Shown: positions 8,519 to 18,079 of the stretch, piece after piece
Position numbering within the stretch: the first letter of the stretch is position 1
Layout of the letters: each line of letters opens with the position of its first letter
Source: Enterococcus sp. MMGLQ5-1
GTDB taxonomy: Bacteria; Bacillota; Bacilli; Lactobacillales; Streptococcaceae
Reading direction: 5' to 3'
NCBI RefSeq assembly: GCF_013155265.1
Contig: NZ_JABJXU010000006.1
Coordinates: 62,001 to 126,000, forward strand
Length of the DNA stretch: 64,000 nucleotides
The notes under the pieces: model-generated
What the model was told of the DNA's origin: nothing
Seen by the model: the letters and a program-made list of their open reading frames with translations, nothing else
Database searches by the model: none
Made by a program: the position numbers and the translations under genes

Positions 8519-8784
8519 ACACTAAACACTTTCCTTGTACTTTTTTCAGCCGCCTGCACAGTTCGATAGATTGAAAAGCCACTTAATTTTTCAAATTCTT
8601 TACCTAAACGCTTCTCCGCTCCAATCCCCTTAACCACAGATTTAAATAATTGATATTTTGTCATGAATTTTAGTTTATCGATATGAGATTCATTCGCTTG
8701 TTCAACTGCAGCTAAAAATTCAGTAACAATTACAATTTCCTCAGTTGACCAATCCAAGTCAATCGGATAGCTATAATTTTTCAT
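8515..8784 (-). CDS. UPF0223 family protein
   Basis: A small 89-residue cytoplasmic protein recognised by its start (MKNYSYPIDLDWSTEEIV) and by LGKEFEKLSGFSIYRTV, the hallmarks of UPF0223 (B. subtilis YktA). No enzymatic motif or membrane segment is visible and the function is unknown. It is followed with a 4-base overlap by the inositol monophosphatase gene and preceded by spx, a grouping conserved in many lactic acid bacteria. Confidence 0.88.
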   Translation of the reverse strand: MKNYSYPIDLDWSTEEIVIVTEFLAAVEQANESHIDKLKFMTKYQLFKSVVKGIGAEKRLGKEFEKLSGFSIYRTVQAAEKSTRKVFSV

Positions 8785-8868
8785 GATGCCTCCTAATCAC
8801 TCAGTAATTTTGTTATTATTATAACAAAAAATCTGTATGAAATAAGGATAGTTTAGCAAAATTAGAAT

Positions 8869-8895
8869 AAAAAAGGCTAGCTCTAAAAACTAACC
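8869..8895 (-). terminator. Terminator after spx
   Basis: Arms GGCTAG (8875-8880) and CTAACC (8890-8895) form a short stem followed on the minus strand by T6. It sits between the spx stop and the UPF0223 start, and so would end the spx transcript. Confidence 0.65.
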
Positions 8896-8932
8896 CTCAA
8901 CTCAAGTATTCTTCTGTTAATTAATTAAACTG

Positions 8933-9331
8933 TTAAAAGCCGGCTCTCATTTGTGCATCTCTCATTTCAAGTCTCCTTACCTGACGAGGCAGAAAAGCTC
9001 TAATTTCGTCCTCATTAAATCCAATTTGAAGACGCTTTTCATCCATAATCATCGGTCTTCTTAATAAATTTGGATACTTTTCAACTAATTCAAGTAATTG
9101 GGACAAAGACAAATCATCCAAATTAATGTTTAATTTTTGAAAGGTCTTGGAGCGTGTAGAAATAATCTCCTCCGTACCCTCTAAGGAGAGCTCTAATATT
9201 TGCTTTAATTCACTATTTGTCATTGGACGACCAATAATATTTCGTTCTTTATATGGGATTTCATGTGTTTCAAACCAGTGCTTTGCCTTTCTGCAGGATG
9301 TGCAGCTTGGTGAAATAAATAAAGTAATCAT
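8933..9331 (-). CDS. spx: Spx-family transcriptional regulator
   Basis: A 132-residue ArsC-fold protein that binds the RNA polymerase alpha C-terminal domain and mediates disulfide-stress responses. The redox motif CTSC is at residues 10-13 (SPSCTSCRKAK). The RRPMIMDEKRLQIGFNEDEI segment in the C-terminal half is typical of Spx. It is somewhat divergent from the main Spx in length and in IGRPMTNSELK, so it may be one of several paralogues, as is common in Lactobacillales. It has its own terminator. ClpXP/MecA-linked stress control is suggested by the family, not by the local sequence. Confidence 0.9.
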   Translation of the reverse strand: MITLFISPSCTSCRKAKHWFETHEIPYKERNIIGRPMTNSELKQILELSLEGTEEIISTRSKTFQKLNINLDDLSLSQLLELVEKYPNLLRRPMIMDEKRLQIGFNEDEIRAFLPRQVRRLEMRDAQMRAGF

Positions 9332-9421
9332 GTGATCCCTCCCTTAGTCAGCTTATTCTTATAATAACAAACTAATATTAAATTTCAATAGTATTTTTTT
9401 AAATCAGTCCAAAGTATGAAT

Positions 9422-9470
9422 AAAAAAAGATTTTAAGTAGAAAGACAGCTCGCACCTCCACTTAAAATCT
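9422..9470 (-). terminator. Terminator after the second DAHP synthase
   Basis: Arms AGATTTTAAGT (9428-9438) and ACTTAAAATCT (9460-9470) form an 11-bp perfect stem with a 21-base loop. It is followed on the minus strand by T6. It lies 9 bases after the stop of the 9479-10504 gene. Confidence 0.88.
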
Positions 9471-9478
9471 CCTGACGA

Positions 9479-10504
9479 CTAAAGTGTTTCAAATATTTCT
9501 TTAACTAAGGACTCTGTTTTATCCCAGCCTAGACAAGGATCAGTAATAGATTTACCAAATTCAACTGGATGATCCTGACGACCATCTTCAAGATAGCTTT
9601 CAATCATGAAGCCACGAACATATTTGGCAACCTCATCATTCCAAGAACGATTAATCAAGGTCTGACGCACAATCCGAATTTGCTCTATGAATTTCTTACC
9701 TGAATTATCATGATTTGTATCCACCATTATCAATGGATTTTTTAAATTTGATTTTTTATATTTTTCAATTACTTTAACTAAGTTTTCATAGTAAAAATTA
9801 GGAATATTTTCACCATACTCATTTAATGCACCACGAAGAATCACGTGTGCCAATGGATTTGAGGTCGTTTCTACCTCTTGACTATTGTATAAAAAGCTCT
9901 GCTTTTGTTGTGCCGCATGAATCGCATTAAACATCACACTAAGATTACCGCTTGTAGGGTTTTTCATCCCTGTTGGTGCATCAATACCGCTAGCTGCAAA
10001 TCGATGCTCCTGATCCTCAACAGATCGTGCGCCAATCGCATGATAAGATACCAAGTCAGCAACAATTGGTAAATTTTCTGGGTAGAGCATTTCATCAGCT
10101 GTTGTTAGGCCAGTTTCTGAAATCACCTTCGCATGTAATTCACGAACCGCTCGAATACCGTTAATTAAGCTCGGATTACCCTCGGTATCAGGCTGATGCA
10201 CTAGCCCTTTATAGCCATCACCATTCGTTCTCGGTTTAGCTGTATAAACACGCATCACAATAAAAATTTTATCTTTAACTGCTTCCTGTAGCTTAGCCAA
10301 GCGCCTTGCATACTCTAAAACTGCAGGCTCATTGTCCGCCGAACAAGGACCAATAACTAATAAGAATCGATCATCATCACCTTTAATAATCGCTTCTAGC
10401 TCTTGATCACGTATGCGTTTTTGTTCAATCGCAGCTTCTGATAATGCTGCGATTTCATGTACTTTATTTAAATCTAATGGTTCGCTTTTCGCAATAAATG
10501 CCAT
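9479..10504 (-). CDS. aroF: 3-deoxy-7-phosphoheptulonate (DAHP) synthase, second copy
   Basis: The 341-residue type I (AroF/G/H-like) DAHP synthase, the first step of the shikimate pathway, condensing PEP and erythrose 4-phosphate. Seen are LLVIGPCSADNEPAV (PEP/metal site), PRTNGDGYKGLVHQP, the conserved GARSVEDQEHR with GMKNPTSGNL, and DTNHDNSGK with the metal histidine. Size matches the E. coli enzymes. The gene directly upstream is a close paralogue, only about 60 bases away, so the two are likely co-transcribed. Sensitivity to Phe, Tyr or Trp cannot be assigned from sequence alone. The terminator follows at once. Confidence 0.93.
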   Translation of the reverse strand: MAFIAKSEPLDLNKVHEIAALSEAAIEQKRIRDQELEAIIKGDDDRFLLVIGPCSADNEPAVLEYARRLAKLQEAVKDKIFIVMRVYTAKPRTNGDGYKGLVHQPDTEGNPSLINGIRAVRELHAKVISETGLTTADEMLYPENLPIVADLVSYHAIGARSVEDQEHRFAASGIDAPTGMKNPTSGNLSVMFNAIHAAQQKQSFLYNSQEVETTSNPLAHVILRGALNEYGENIPNFYYENLVKVIEKYKKSNLKNPLIMVDTNHDNSGKKFIEQIRIVRQTLINRSWNDEVAKYVRGFMIESYLEDGRQDHPVEFGKSITDPCLGWDKTESLVKEIFETL

Positions 10505-10565
10505 TTCTAAGTTCCTTTTCTAATTCAAAATTTAAACGATCTAAAATATCTGCAATTGGTATTTA

Positions 10566-11594
10566 TTAATCTAAGTTTTCATAAATATAATTGATTAGCT
10601 GCTCAGTTTTATCCCAGCCTAAGCACGGGTCTGTAATAGATTTACCATACTCAACTGCTTCGTTTTGACGACCATCTTCAATATAGCTTTCAATCATGAA
10701 GCCTCTAACAGCGTTTTTAATGGATTGATTCCAATTACGATTTACCAAGGTTTGCTTTACAATTCTCATTTGTTCAAGATACTGTTTGCCTGAATTATCA
10801 TGATTTGTATCAATGATAATAAACGGATTCACTAAGCCCATTTGCTCATAAATCTCAATTGCCTTGAGAATATTTTCATAATAATAATTAGGAATATTTT
10901 CACCATATTCATTCAAAGCACCACGTAAAATGACGTGCGCATATGGATTACCTGAGGTGTTCACCTCGGCGTTATTGAATAAGAAATTTTGCGGCTGTTG
11001 CGCTGCATAGATACCATTAAACATTACGTTTAAATTACCGCTTGTTGGATTTTTCATACCTGCTGGGCAGTCAAAGCCACTAGCAACAAAGCGATGCTGT
11101 TGATCTTCAACAGAACGAGCACCAATTGCAATGTAGCTTACCAAATCATCAACGAGTGGTAAATTTTCTGGATATAACATTTCATCAGCCGTTGTCAAGC
11201 CTGTTTCGGCAATTACTTTAGCATGAAGATCACGTACCGCTTTAATACCATTAATTAGGCTTGGCTTTTCATTTGATTTTGGTTGATGAACTAATCCTTT
11301 ATAGCCATCGCCATTCGTTCTTGGTTTTGCCGTATAAATACGCGGCACCATAAAAATCTTGTCCTTAACCTTTTCTTGAATTTTGGCTAAGCGCTTAGTA
11401 TAGTCTAAAACTGCTGCTTCATCATGCGCAGAGCAAGGACCAATAATTAAAAGTAAACGTTTGTCCTTTCCCGAAATAATGTTTTTAAGCTCCTCATCAC
11501 GAGACTGCTTTTTAACAAACTGCTCAGGTGTTAATTTTGATATTTCTTTAATCTGCTGAATATCAAGCTTTGGCGATACCTCTGTAAATGACAT
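10566..11594 (-). CDS. aroF: 3-deoxy-7-phosphoheptulonate (DAHP) synthase, first copy
   Basis: Paralogue of the following gene, about 342 residues when started at ATG 11594. That ATG has an AGAGGAT site; the frame is open for 28 more codons upstream but that extension looks non-coding. Catalytic motifs match the second copy: LLIIGPCSAHDEAAV, PRTNGDGYKGLVHQP, GARSVEDQQHR, GMKNPTSGNL and DTNHDNSGK. It catalyses entry into aromatic amino acid synthesis. Differences from its neighbour are scattered through the chain (for example GFDCPAGMKN here, GIDAPTGMKN there), as expected of an old duplication with separate allosteric tuning. Confidence 0.93.
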   Translation of the reverse strand: MSFTEVSPKLDIQQIKEISKLTPEQFVKKQSRDEELKNIISGKDKRLLLIIGPCSAHDEAAVLDYTKRLAKIQEKVKDKIFMVPRIYTAKPRTNGDGYKGLVHQPKSNEKPSLINGIKAVRDLHAKVIAETGLTTADEMLYPENLPLVDDLVSYIAIGARSVEDQQHRFVASGFDCPAGMKNPTSGNLNVMFNGIYAAQQPQNFLFNNAEVNTSGNPYAHVILRGALNEYGENIPNYYYENILKAIEIYEQMGLVNPFIIIDTNHDNSGKQYLEQMRIVKQTLVNRNWNQSIKNAVRGFMIESYIEDGRQNEAVEYGKSITDPCLGWDKTEQLINYIYENLD

Positions 11595-11649
11595 AATAAT
11601 CCTCTTTTTATATTTAAATTTTTTTAAACGGTAGTAATTTTTGCGGGAA

Positions 11650-11673
11650 AAGACTGGAACAATTTCCAGTCTT
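11650..11673. terminator. Hairpin between secA and the DAHP synthase genes
   Basis: Arms AAGACTGGAA (11650-11659) and TTCCAGTCTT (11664-11673) form a perfect 10-bp stem with a 4-base loop. T runs on either side are short. It most likely ends the secA transcript. Its place at the start of the aro leader would also fit an attenuator, which is speculative. Confidence 0.55.
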
Positions 11674-11751
11674 TTCAAAATTATTTTAATTATTTTTTAA
11701 TCAATAAAATCTATAGCTCATCATCATATTCTGCTGCTCATAAAGCTAAGA

Positions 11752-14301
11752 TTAGGCGTTTCTACCATGACAATTCTTAAATTTTTTACCTGAGCCACAA
11801 GGACAAGGATCATTGCGTCCAACATTAGCATATGGCTTATCACGATTAGTAATTGGTTTTTTAGACTGGTTTTCACTAACCACACCTTGACCAGCCTCCA
11901 AATTTGGCTGTGCTTCTTCAATCGGTGTCTGCTCCCGCTGAACATCTTGTCTGATTTGAGCCTTCATGAAGAGACGGGTTACCTCGTACTCAATTGCCCC
12001 AATCACATCTTCAAACATTCGATAGCCTTCAGTTTGATATTCAACTAATGGATTATTTTGACCATAGGCCCGCAAACCGACAGACTGACGTAATTGATCC
12101 ATCGCATCAATGTGATCAGTCCATTTATCATCAACCACACGTAAAATAACAACTTTTTGAAACTCTAAAACCTGCTTTTCATCCTGCAGACTAGATACTT
12201 GACGCTCATAGGTTGTCAAGGCCTTTTGGTATAAAAAGTCTGAAATTTCAGCTGGTGTCTTGCCCTTTAAATCATCAACTGAAATATCTTTTTCGTGCAC
12301 AAGTGCATTACTTGAGAAATCATCAATTGCTTCTAAATTCCAATCCTCTGATTTATCAGAAATTGCAGACGTATGTGTCTCAACAACGCGGTTAATCGTC
12401 CGTTTAACCATTGAAAGAATTTGTTGCCTTAAATCTTTTTCAGCAGTTATAACCTCATAACGCTGCTTATAGATTACCTCACGCTGCTCACGCATGACAT
12501 CATCATACTGCAATACCTGCTTGCGAGTATCGTAGTTATTACCCTCTACCCGCTTTTGAGCTGATTCTACTTGTCGCGTCAACATCTTAGACTGAATTGC
12601 AACATCCTCCTCAGCCATGTTCATCCGTTCTAAGAAAGTTTTAATCCTTTCTGAACCAAAACGCTTCATCAATTCATCTTCTAATGATAAATAGAATTGT
12701 GACTCCCCTGGATCACCTTGTCGACCAGAACGACCACGCAATTGGTTATCAATCCGGCGAGATTCATGACGCTCAGTACCGATTACAGCTAAGCCTCCTG
12801 CTTCAATTACACCAGCACCGAGTTTAATATCAGTACCACGACCAGCCATATTCGTTGCGATTGTAACTGCGCCACGTTGACCAGCATCTAAGATAATTTC
12901 AGCTTCCTTGAAGTGATTTTTAGCATTCAATACTTCATGCGGAATTTTTTCCTGTGTTAATAAATTTGAAAGCAATTCTGACGTTTCAACAGCTACCGTA
13001 CCAACTAGGATTGGTTGCCCCTTAGCATGCCGTTCCTTGATATCCTCAACCACTGCCTTAAATTTTGATTTAAGTGTAGGGTATAGCAAATCAGACTGGT
13101 CAATCCGAATCACTGGACGATGCGTTGGGATTGCTGTTACTTGCATATTATAGATTTCTCTAAATTCTTCCTCTTCTGTTTTAGCAGTACCTGTCATCCC
13201 AGCTAATTTTTGATACATTCTAAAATAGTTTTGATAAGTAATTGTTGCAATCGTTTTAGATTCATCTTCGATTTCGACACGCTCTTTGGCTTCAACTGCC
13301 TGATGTAGCCCATCTGACCAACGACGTCCCTCCATTACCCGACCAGTAAATTGGTCGACAATCTTAACTTCTCCATCGTCAACGATATAATCAATTTCCT
13401 TCAGCATAATATAATTGGCACGAAGTGCTTGATCAATATGATGCGTAAGAGCTGTATTTTCAATGTCAAAAAGATTTTCTAAGGCGAAAATAGCCTCTGC
13501 CTTATCAATCCCTTGCTCTGTTAAACCAATAGTTTTCGATTGTACATCAATTTTATAATCATCCTCAACTAAGCCCTTAACAAAATTATCTGCACGAATA
13601 TATAAGGCGGTCGATTTTTCTGCCTGACCCGAAATAATTAAAGGTGTCCGCGCTTCGTCAATCAAAATAGAATCGACCTCATCGACAATCGCATAATTTA
13701 AAGGACGCTGAACCATTTGACTTTGATAGACTACCATATTATCACGAAGATAATCAAACCCCAGCTCTGAGTTAGTAGAGTATGTAATATCACAAGCATA
13801 AGCCTCACGCTTCTCATCAGAGGACTTGGAATTAATATTAAGACCGACGGTTAAGCCAAGCCAATTGTATAATTCACCCATCTCACTTGCGTCACGCGTT
13901 GATAAATATTCATTTACCGTCACGACATGAACCCCTTGACCACTTATCGCATTAAGATAAACAGGCATTGTTGCAGTTAATGTTTTACCCTCACCGGTTC
14001 TCATCTCAGAAACATCACCGTTATGTAAAACAACAGCCCCCATTACTTGCTCTAAATAAGGGAAAAGTCCTAGAGTTCGTTTTGATGCTTCACGACAAAC
14101 AGCAAATGCCTCTGGTAATAAATCATCTAAGGTTTCACCGTTTTGATAACGTTCTTTAAATTCTTCAGTTTTAGCTTTCAGGGCATCATCTGTCAGTTGA
14201 CTATATGCCTCTGAATAACTATCCACCTGTTCTGCTATTTTTCGTAAACGATTAATTTCTTTTTTATCATTTTCAATTACTTTTTTAAGAATATTGGCCA
14301 T
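11752..14301 (-). CDS. secA: Protein translocase subunit SecA
   Basis: ATP-driven motor of the Sec export pathway, about 849 residues from ATG 14301. That start has a GAGGG site; an upstream in-frame start at 14316 lacks one. Features in order: helicase-type nucleotide site [14 protein letters not shown] near residue 100, DEAD-type [14 protein letters not shown], preprotein cross-linking domain, second motor domain with [13 protein letters not shown] and [17 protein letters not shown], helical scaffold, and a C-terminal zinc-binding tail [17 protein letters not shown] that binds lipids and SecB-like partners. Length and motifs are complete. It stands alone between hairpins. It would export the autolysin encoded just upstream. 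Confidence 0.98.
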   Translation of the reverse strand: MANILKKVIENDKKEINRLRKIAEQVDSYSEAYSQLTDDALKAKTEEFKERYQNGETLDDLLPEAFAVCREASKRTLGLFPYLEQVMGAVVLHNGDVSEMRTGEGKTLTATMPVYLNAISGQGVHVVTVNEYLSTRDASEMGELYNWLGLTVGLNINSKSSDEKREAYACDITYSTNSELGFDYLRDNMVVYQSQMVQRPLNYAIVDEVDSILIDEARTPLIISGQAEKSTALYIRADNFVKGLVEDDYKIDVQSKTIGLTEQGIDKAEAIFALENLFDIENTALTHHIDQALRANYIMLKEIDYIVDDGEVKIVDQFTGRVMEGRRWSDGLHQAVEAKERVEIEDESKTIATITYQNYFRMYQKLAGMTGTAKTEEEEFREIYNMQVTAIPTHRPVIRIDQSDLLYPTLKSKFKAVVEDIKERHAKGQPILVGTVAVETSELLSNLLTQEKIPHEVLNAKNHFKEAEIILDAGQRGAVTIATNMAGRGTDIKLGAGVIEAGGLAVIGTERHESRRIDNQLRGRSGRQGDPGESQFYLSLEDELMKRFGSERIKTFLERMNMAEEDVAIQSKMLTRQVESAQKRVEGNNYDTRKQVLQYDDVMREQREVIYKQRYEVITAEKDLRQQILSMVKRTINRVVETHTSAISDKSEDWNLEAIDDFSSNALVHEKDISVDDLKGKTPAEISDFLYQKALTTYERQVSSLQDEKQVLEFQKVVILRVVDDKWTDHIDAMDQLRQSVGLRAYGQNNPLVEYQTEGYRMFEDVIGAIEYEVTRLFMKAQIRQDVQREQTPIEEAQPNLEAGQGVVSENQSKKPITNRDKPYANVGRNDPCPCGSGKKFKNCHGRNA

Positions 14302-14497
14302 TCTATTCCCTCTCATTTTCCTAATACAATACTCTTAATACTATCAAATATTGAATTAAAATTCAAATTACTTTTCAACTTCAAATAAAATTGATATTTA
14401 TAATAGAATTAGTTTAATAGCAATGGTTTAAATCAAATTAATTATGTGAAAATAACGTTAAAAAAATATTAATTTTGTTATTTATATGGTTTATTAA

Positions 14498-14527
14498 TTA
14501 AAAAGGCTGAACCAAAAGTCCAGCCTT
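14498..14527 (-). terminator. Terminator after the Ser-rich membrane protein gene
   Basis: Arms AAGGCTG (14503-14509) and CAGCCTT (14521-14527) form a stem followed on the minus strand by a short T run. It lies 12 bases after the stop of the 14539-14982 gene. Confidence 0.75.
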
Positions 14528-14538
14528 AAAGTATTAAT

Positions 14539-14982
14539 TTAAAAACCAATTGATTTTAAATATTCAACTAATTCCATATTATTTTCTTTTGCCGCATTAA
14601 TGTAGTTGGCAATATCTAGATTACTGAAATCATTACTATCCATTCCAGCCTGATCAAGTAGCTTTCGCGCTTCAGCTATTTTATCCACACCACCGGCAGC
14701 TTCAATTGTCTGAGCATCCTCTGTCGCTCTTGATTGATAAATAGATTCTTCAGTTGGATCATCAGAGAATTCATTGGTAGAGCCTGAAATCTGCTCAGAG
14801 CTAGCTGCTTTTGATTGGCTAGAGCTGCTATTATCCTTTATAATACTTGATGAAACCGCTGATTCTGAGCTCTTTTGAGCTTTTTTAGCGCCTGTGTCGC
14901 TATCACCTAATAATAACCAACCAATAAAAATAATAAAAATTGCTAAAATTAAGCTGCCACAAATAATCACGATTTTTTTCAT
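14539..14982 (-). CDS. Membrane-anchored Ser-rich extracellular protein of unknown function
   Basis: I do not recognise this 147-residue protein. It begins with a short basic end and one hydrophobic segment (residues 4-26, IVIICGSLILAIFIIFIGWL) that acts as a signal anchor or uncleaved signal peptide; there is no lipobox cysteine. A Ser/Ala/Lys-rich linker follows (about residues 35-75). A compact acidic, probably helical C-terminal part of about 70 residues ends EYLKSIGF. It is encoded 14 bases after the SLH-bearing autolysin and before a terminator, so the two probably form one transcript. A role at the cell surface, perhaps helping or restraining the autolysin, is inference from context only. 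Confidence 0.6.
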   Translation of the reverse strand: MKKIVIICGSLILAIFIIFIGWLLLGDSDTGAKKAQKSSESAVSSSIIKDNSSSSQSKAASSEQISGSTNEFSDDPTEESIYQSRATEDAQTIEAAGGVDKIAEARKLLDQAGMDSNDFSNLDIANYINAAKENNMELVEYLKSIGF

Positions 14983-14996
14983 TTTTCCCCCAATTA

Positions 14997-17141
14997 TTAA
15001 TCTAGCGTATTTAACTTATATTTTTGAATTCGATTAATCAAATTTGTTGCATAATCAGGTGCGGTTGCATAACCATCACTTTGCAGATTTTGGCAAGCCT
15101 GTTGATAGCTTAGCGCTTGATCACGATATACATTACGATATCTAAGCTGGGAGCCATTCATTGTCGTATTTAATTTATCGGCATAGCCCTGCAGGCCTTC
15201 TTGTGGTGTTGCATATTTTCTAAATTTAGCTTCAACAGTAATATACTGTCCATTCACATATTCCTGCGTATTTTTTGAATAATAAGGCTTGCCTGCTGCT
15301 ACCCATGAATCATCTGCCTTAATACCAAAGTAATTATTAGCATTTTTAGCAAGCTCGCTTTGTCCCCAAGCGCTTTCGGCAATTGCTTGAGAAAGCATGA
15401 CCGAAGGATAAAGATTATTATTATTGGCAACCGAAACTGCAATTGATTCAATTGATTGATACCAATCTTTTTGCGTTTGGTTTGCATCAACTAAGTCAAC
15501 CTTTTCAGCTCCTTCTGCTGAAGTAGGGGTACCTACCAGTGTAAATCCTTTATCAGAAAAACGTTTAATAAACATCGCCATTTGTTCGCGCGTTGTAAAA
15601 TCAGAGCTACCAAAGATAATATTAGTATAGCCCTTCGCAATACCATTAGCAGTTAACCATGATACCGCATCATAAAATGAACTATTTACGTTAACATCAA
15701 TAAAACTATTAGTTGAGTTATTTAGTTGAGATCCCGCCCCCCGATATAAAAAGGCAGCTGTTTGTTCTCGGGTTACAAAATCATTTGGTCCAAAAAAACC
15801 ATTCCCATAACCCGTTGTAATTCCGAGCTTTGTTGCCCAAGAAATAGCGCGTCTTGTTTCGTCGCTTTGCCCGGAAACATCTGGGTAATTATTAGTATCA
15901 GTGACAGTAGGGCTTCCAGCTAAACGATATAAGAAAGTAACCATTTGCCCCCGAGTTACATGATCACTAGGTCCAAAGTTAACATGAATATCATCATTTC
16001 CATTACTATACCCAACTGTAATGCCATTTTGGTATAACCAATTAATTGAGGTAACTGCTTCCTCACCAGAGTTATAGAGGTCGCAGAAGTAAGGCGCTAA
16101 TGTGGCGACTTTACCATACGAATAAACAGCTCCGCCAGATTGGTTCGTTGCGGCTACTCGAACTGAATAATTCGTCACTGTATTTGGTACATACTGGTGC
16201 TTTCGTAAATCAAGTGTGGCAAGGTACTCACCATCTCCAACCTTGGTAGCCCAATAAACGTCATCATTATTAGTTTCATCGGTACCATTCCACATCCGTA
16301 CCTTAACCTTCATCGTACTTGTACTATTCGTTTTAACTCTTACTTTAAAAACCCCTGTAATCATCGGATTACCTTCAATAGTAACACTATTAATTTGAGG
16401 TTGTGGCTCATAATACCTTTGAACGAGCTCTCTAAAATCAGCCATTGTATAGGTAGTTCCGAAAAATCTACTTGCTCGATCATTCCAATATGCATCAGGA
16501 TCAACATGATTTGTTGTTTGATTAAATTTATAGGATAGCATTTTATGGCTCGCCAAATTACCATCTAATGGTGTACTTAAACTATTACTTTGAGGCGTAC
16601 TCGGACTTGACATTAGCTTCGGTGCACCCATATTATATTTCATCAAATAATCAGCAGTATACTTAGCTAGATTATTGATTTGCTTAGCAAAAGCCTCCTT
16701 GCTATTAACTCTAATTGATTCGATTTGAACACCATATTTATTCCCATAAGCTCCTGAACCCCAAGCCTTTTTAGAGGTATCAGCTATGGTTATCAATTGA
16801 CTATCAGAAACAAATGAATGAACAAAGGCATTTTCTTGATTACGAAGCATATAGCTTATTTCTCCGCTCACTGTACTGCCTTCCACACCAACCTCATGAA
16901 TAATGACCATTTTAGGTATATTATCAGCATATGAAAAATCATATTCATTTTTATACTTTTCATAGACATAAATCCCCCCCAGCTGATTAGTTTCAGCGAC
17001 AGGCGTATAACCATTTGAAATGATATAATCATTTACTGCATTAGCATTTACTTTCGTTGAGTAAAAAAAGTTTACAAAAATAATACTTGCAACCAGACAT
17101 ATATATTTATTTTTTATTCCAAGTCTTTGAAACAATTTCAT
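14997..17141 (-). CDS. Secreted two-enzyme autolysin: amidase, SLH repeats and glucosaminidase
   Basis: A 714-residue exported peptidoglycan hydrolase. Residues 1 to about 35 form a signal peptide (ICLVASIIFVNFF...). An N-acetylmuramoyl-L-alanine amidase (Amidase_2) follows to about 245, with zinc ligands in MVIIHEVGVE, ASHKMLSYKF and TTNHVDPDAYW. Next is a GBS-Bsp-like beta domain (PQINSVTIEG to about 345), then three S-layer homology repeats to about 530 (for example GITTGYGNGFFGPNDFVTR). The C-terminal endo-beta-N-acetylglucosaminidase (about 555-712) has LSQAIAESAWGQSELA and YFGIKADDSW. SLH repeats normally anchor to pyruvylated wall polymers and are uncommon in lactic acid bacteria. A small anchored protein is encoded just downstream. 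Confidence 0.88.
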   Translation of the reverse strand: MKLFQRLGIKNKYICLVASIIFVNFFYSTKVNANAVNDYIISNGYTPVAETNQLGGIYVYEKYKNEYDFSYADNIPKMVIIHEVGVEGSTVSGEISYMLRNQENAFVHSFVSDSQLITIADTSKKAWGSGAYGNKYGVQIESIRVNSKEAFAKQINNLAKYTADYLMKYNMGAPKLMSSPSTPQSNSLSTPLDGNLASHKMLSYKFNQTTNHVDPDAYWNDRASRFFGTTYTMADFRELVQRYYEPQPQINSVTIEGNPMITGVFKVRVKTNSTSTMKVKVRMWNGTDETNNDDVYWATKVGDGEYLATLDLRKHQYVPNTVTNYSVRVAATNQSGGAVYSYGKVATLAPYFCDLYNSGEEAVTSINWLYQNGITVGYSNGNDDIHVNFGPSDHVTRGQMVTFLYRLAGSPTVTDTNNYPDVSGQSDETRRAISWATKLGITTGYGNGFFGPNDFVTREQTAAFLYRGAGSQLNNSTNSFIDVNVNSSFYDAVSWLTANGIAKGYTNIIFGSSDFTTREQMAMFIKRFSDKGFTLVGTPTSAEGAEKVDLVDANQTQKDWYQSIESIAVSVANNNNLYPSVMLSQAIAESAWGQSELAKNANNYFGIKADDSWVAAGKPYYSKNTQEYVNGQYITVEAKFRKYATPQEGLQGYADKLNTTMNGSQLRYRNVYRDQALSYQQACQNLQSDGYATAPDYATNLINRIQKYKLNTLD

Positions 17142-17274
17142 TTATTCTATTTCCCTTCTCCCTTATAAAATATTCGACAATAGCTGTTATCATATTAACA
17201 CAGGATTAAGCTTACCACTAATTTGTAATTACAATTCCAATTAAATCACAAATAAATTAGTACACCCTTTCTTA

Positions 17275-17309
17275 CAAAAAAATATCATTATCTTTTCGAC
17301 AATGATATT
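17275..17309 (-). terminator. Terminator after mecA
   Basis: Arms AATATCATT (17281-17289) and AATGATATT (17301-17309) make a perfect 9-bp stem, followed on the minus strand by a T run. It lies 18 bases after the mecA stop. Confidence 0.85.
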
Positions 17310-17326
17310 CAATACTTTAAAAAAAA

Positions 17327-17980
17327 TTAGAAATTCTTGCGAATCACTTCAATTGCATCATACTGTAATATGGGTTGTCCATATTCAACAAGCACATCAC
17401 GCGTGATACTGGTTTTGTCACCATATTCGATGACTCTACCAAGAATATCTTGAACCTGCGTCTGACCCAGCTCTAATTGGTTTAGTAAAATAATAAGATA
17501 AAACTTGCCATTTAATTTATAAAGCTCGGTCGCATCCGCTTCTATAAACAAATCCTTAGCTAAAGTAATAATATCTTCAAAATTATTAAATTCAATTGAA
17601 AAATAAACAAACTCCTGTACCTCTTCAGGCTTATCATCATTTATCTTCTGACTGCCATCAGTAGCTTTATCTTGTATTTCATCGCCGCTCGGCTGTTTTT
17701 CCATACTTTTAAGAATGCGCTCAACAGTGTCTTCCATCGCCACATCATCTCTTGATACATAGACTTCCAAACTATTGTCTTTTGGCACTACCTGAAAACT
17801 TAAAACGCTTGAATCTTGAAATTCATCAGCAATGCCAGCCTCGTCTAAAATCGTATAGAAAAATTCCTCAACAGCTTGCTGATTACTCATTAAATCAATT
17901 AAAGTTAATCCTCGATCTGCTAAATCTTCTTTAGTGATGGTAATTCTAACATTGCCATCATTAATGTGCTCCAGTTCCAT
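17327..17980 (-). CDS. mecA: Adaptor protein MecA
   Basis: MecA is the ClpC adaptor that delivers substrates to ClpCP and keeps competence regulators low. The N-terminal substrate-binding domain is visible (MELEHINDGNVRITITKEDL ...). The low-complexity charged middle is around residues 105-125, and the C-terminal ClpC-binding domain includes FSIEFNNFEDIITLAK. Length is about 217 residues, normal for Lactobacillales. I start at ATG 17980, seven bases after GAGGTG; an upstream GTG in the same frame overlaps that ribosome site. Its presence here with the comG and coiA genes fits an organism equipped, at least ancestrally, for regulated competence. Confidence 0.93.
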   Translation of the reverse strand: MELEHINDGNVRITITKEDLADRGLTLIDLMSNQQAVEEFFYTILDEAGIADEFQDSSVLSFQVVPKDNSLEVYVSRDDVAMEDTVERILKSMEKQPSGDEIQDKATDGSQKINDDKPEEVQEFVYFSIEFNNFEDIITLAKDLFIEADATELYKLNGKFYLIILLNQLELGQTQVQDILGRVIEYGDKTSITRDVLVEYGQPILQYDAIEVIRKNF

Positions 17981-18079
17981 ATGAAACACCTCGATTCTTT
18001 CTTATTTTTATAGACTTTAAAGTGAGTATAACAAATAAAGTCAAATAATTCTAGCTTGACAAGCTAGTCTATTTAATTC

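Noticed and set aside
11595-11751. Attenuator or T-box for the aro genes
   Set aside because: Only a simple hairpin with weak T runs is present; no T-box core or specifier structure was seen.
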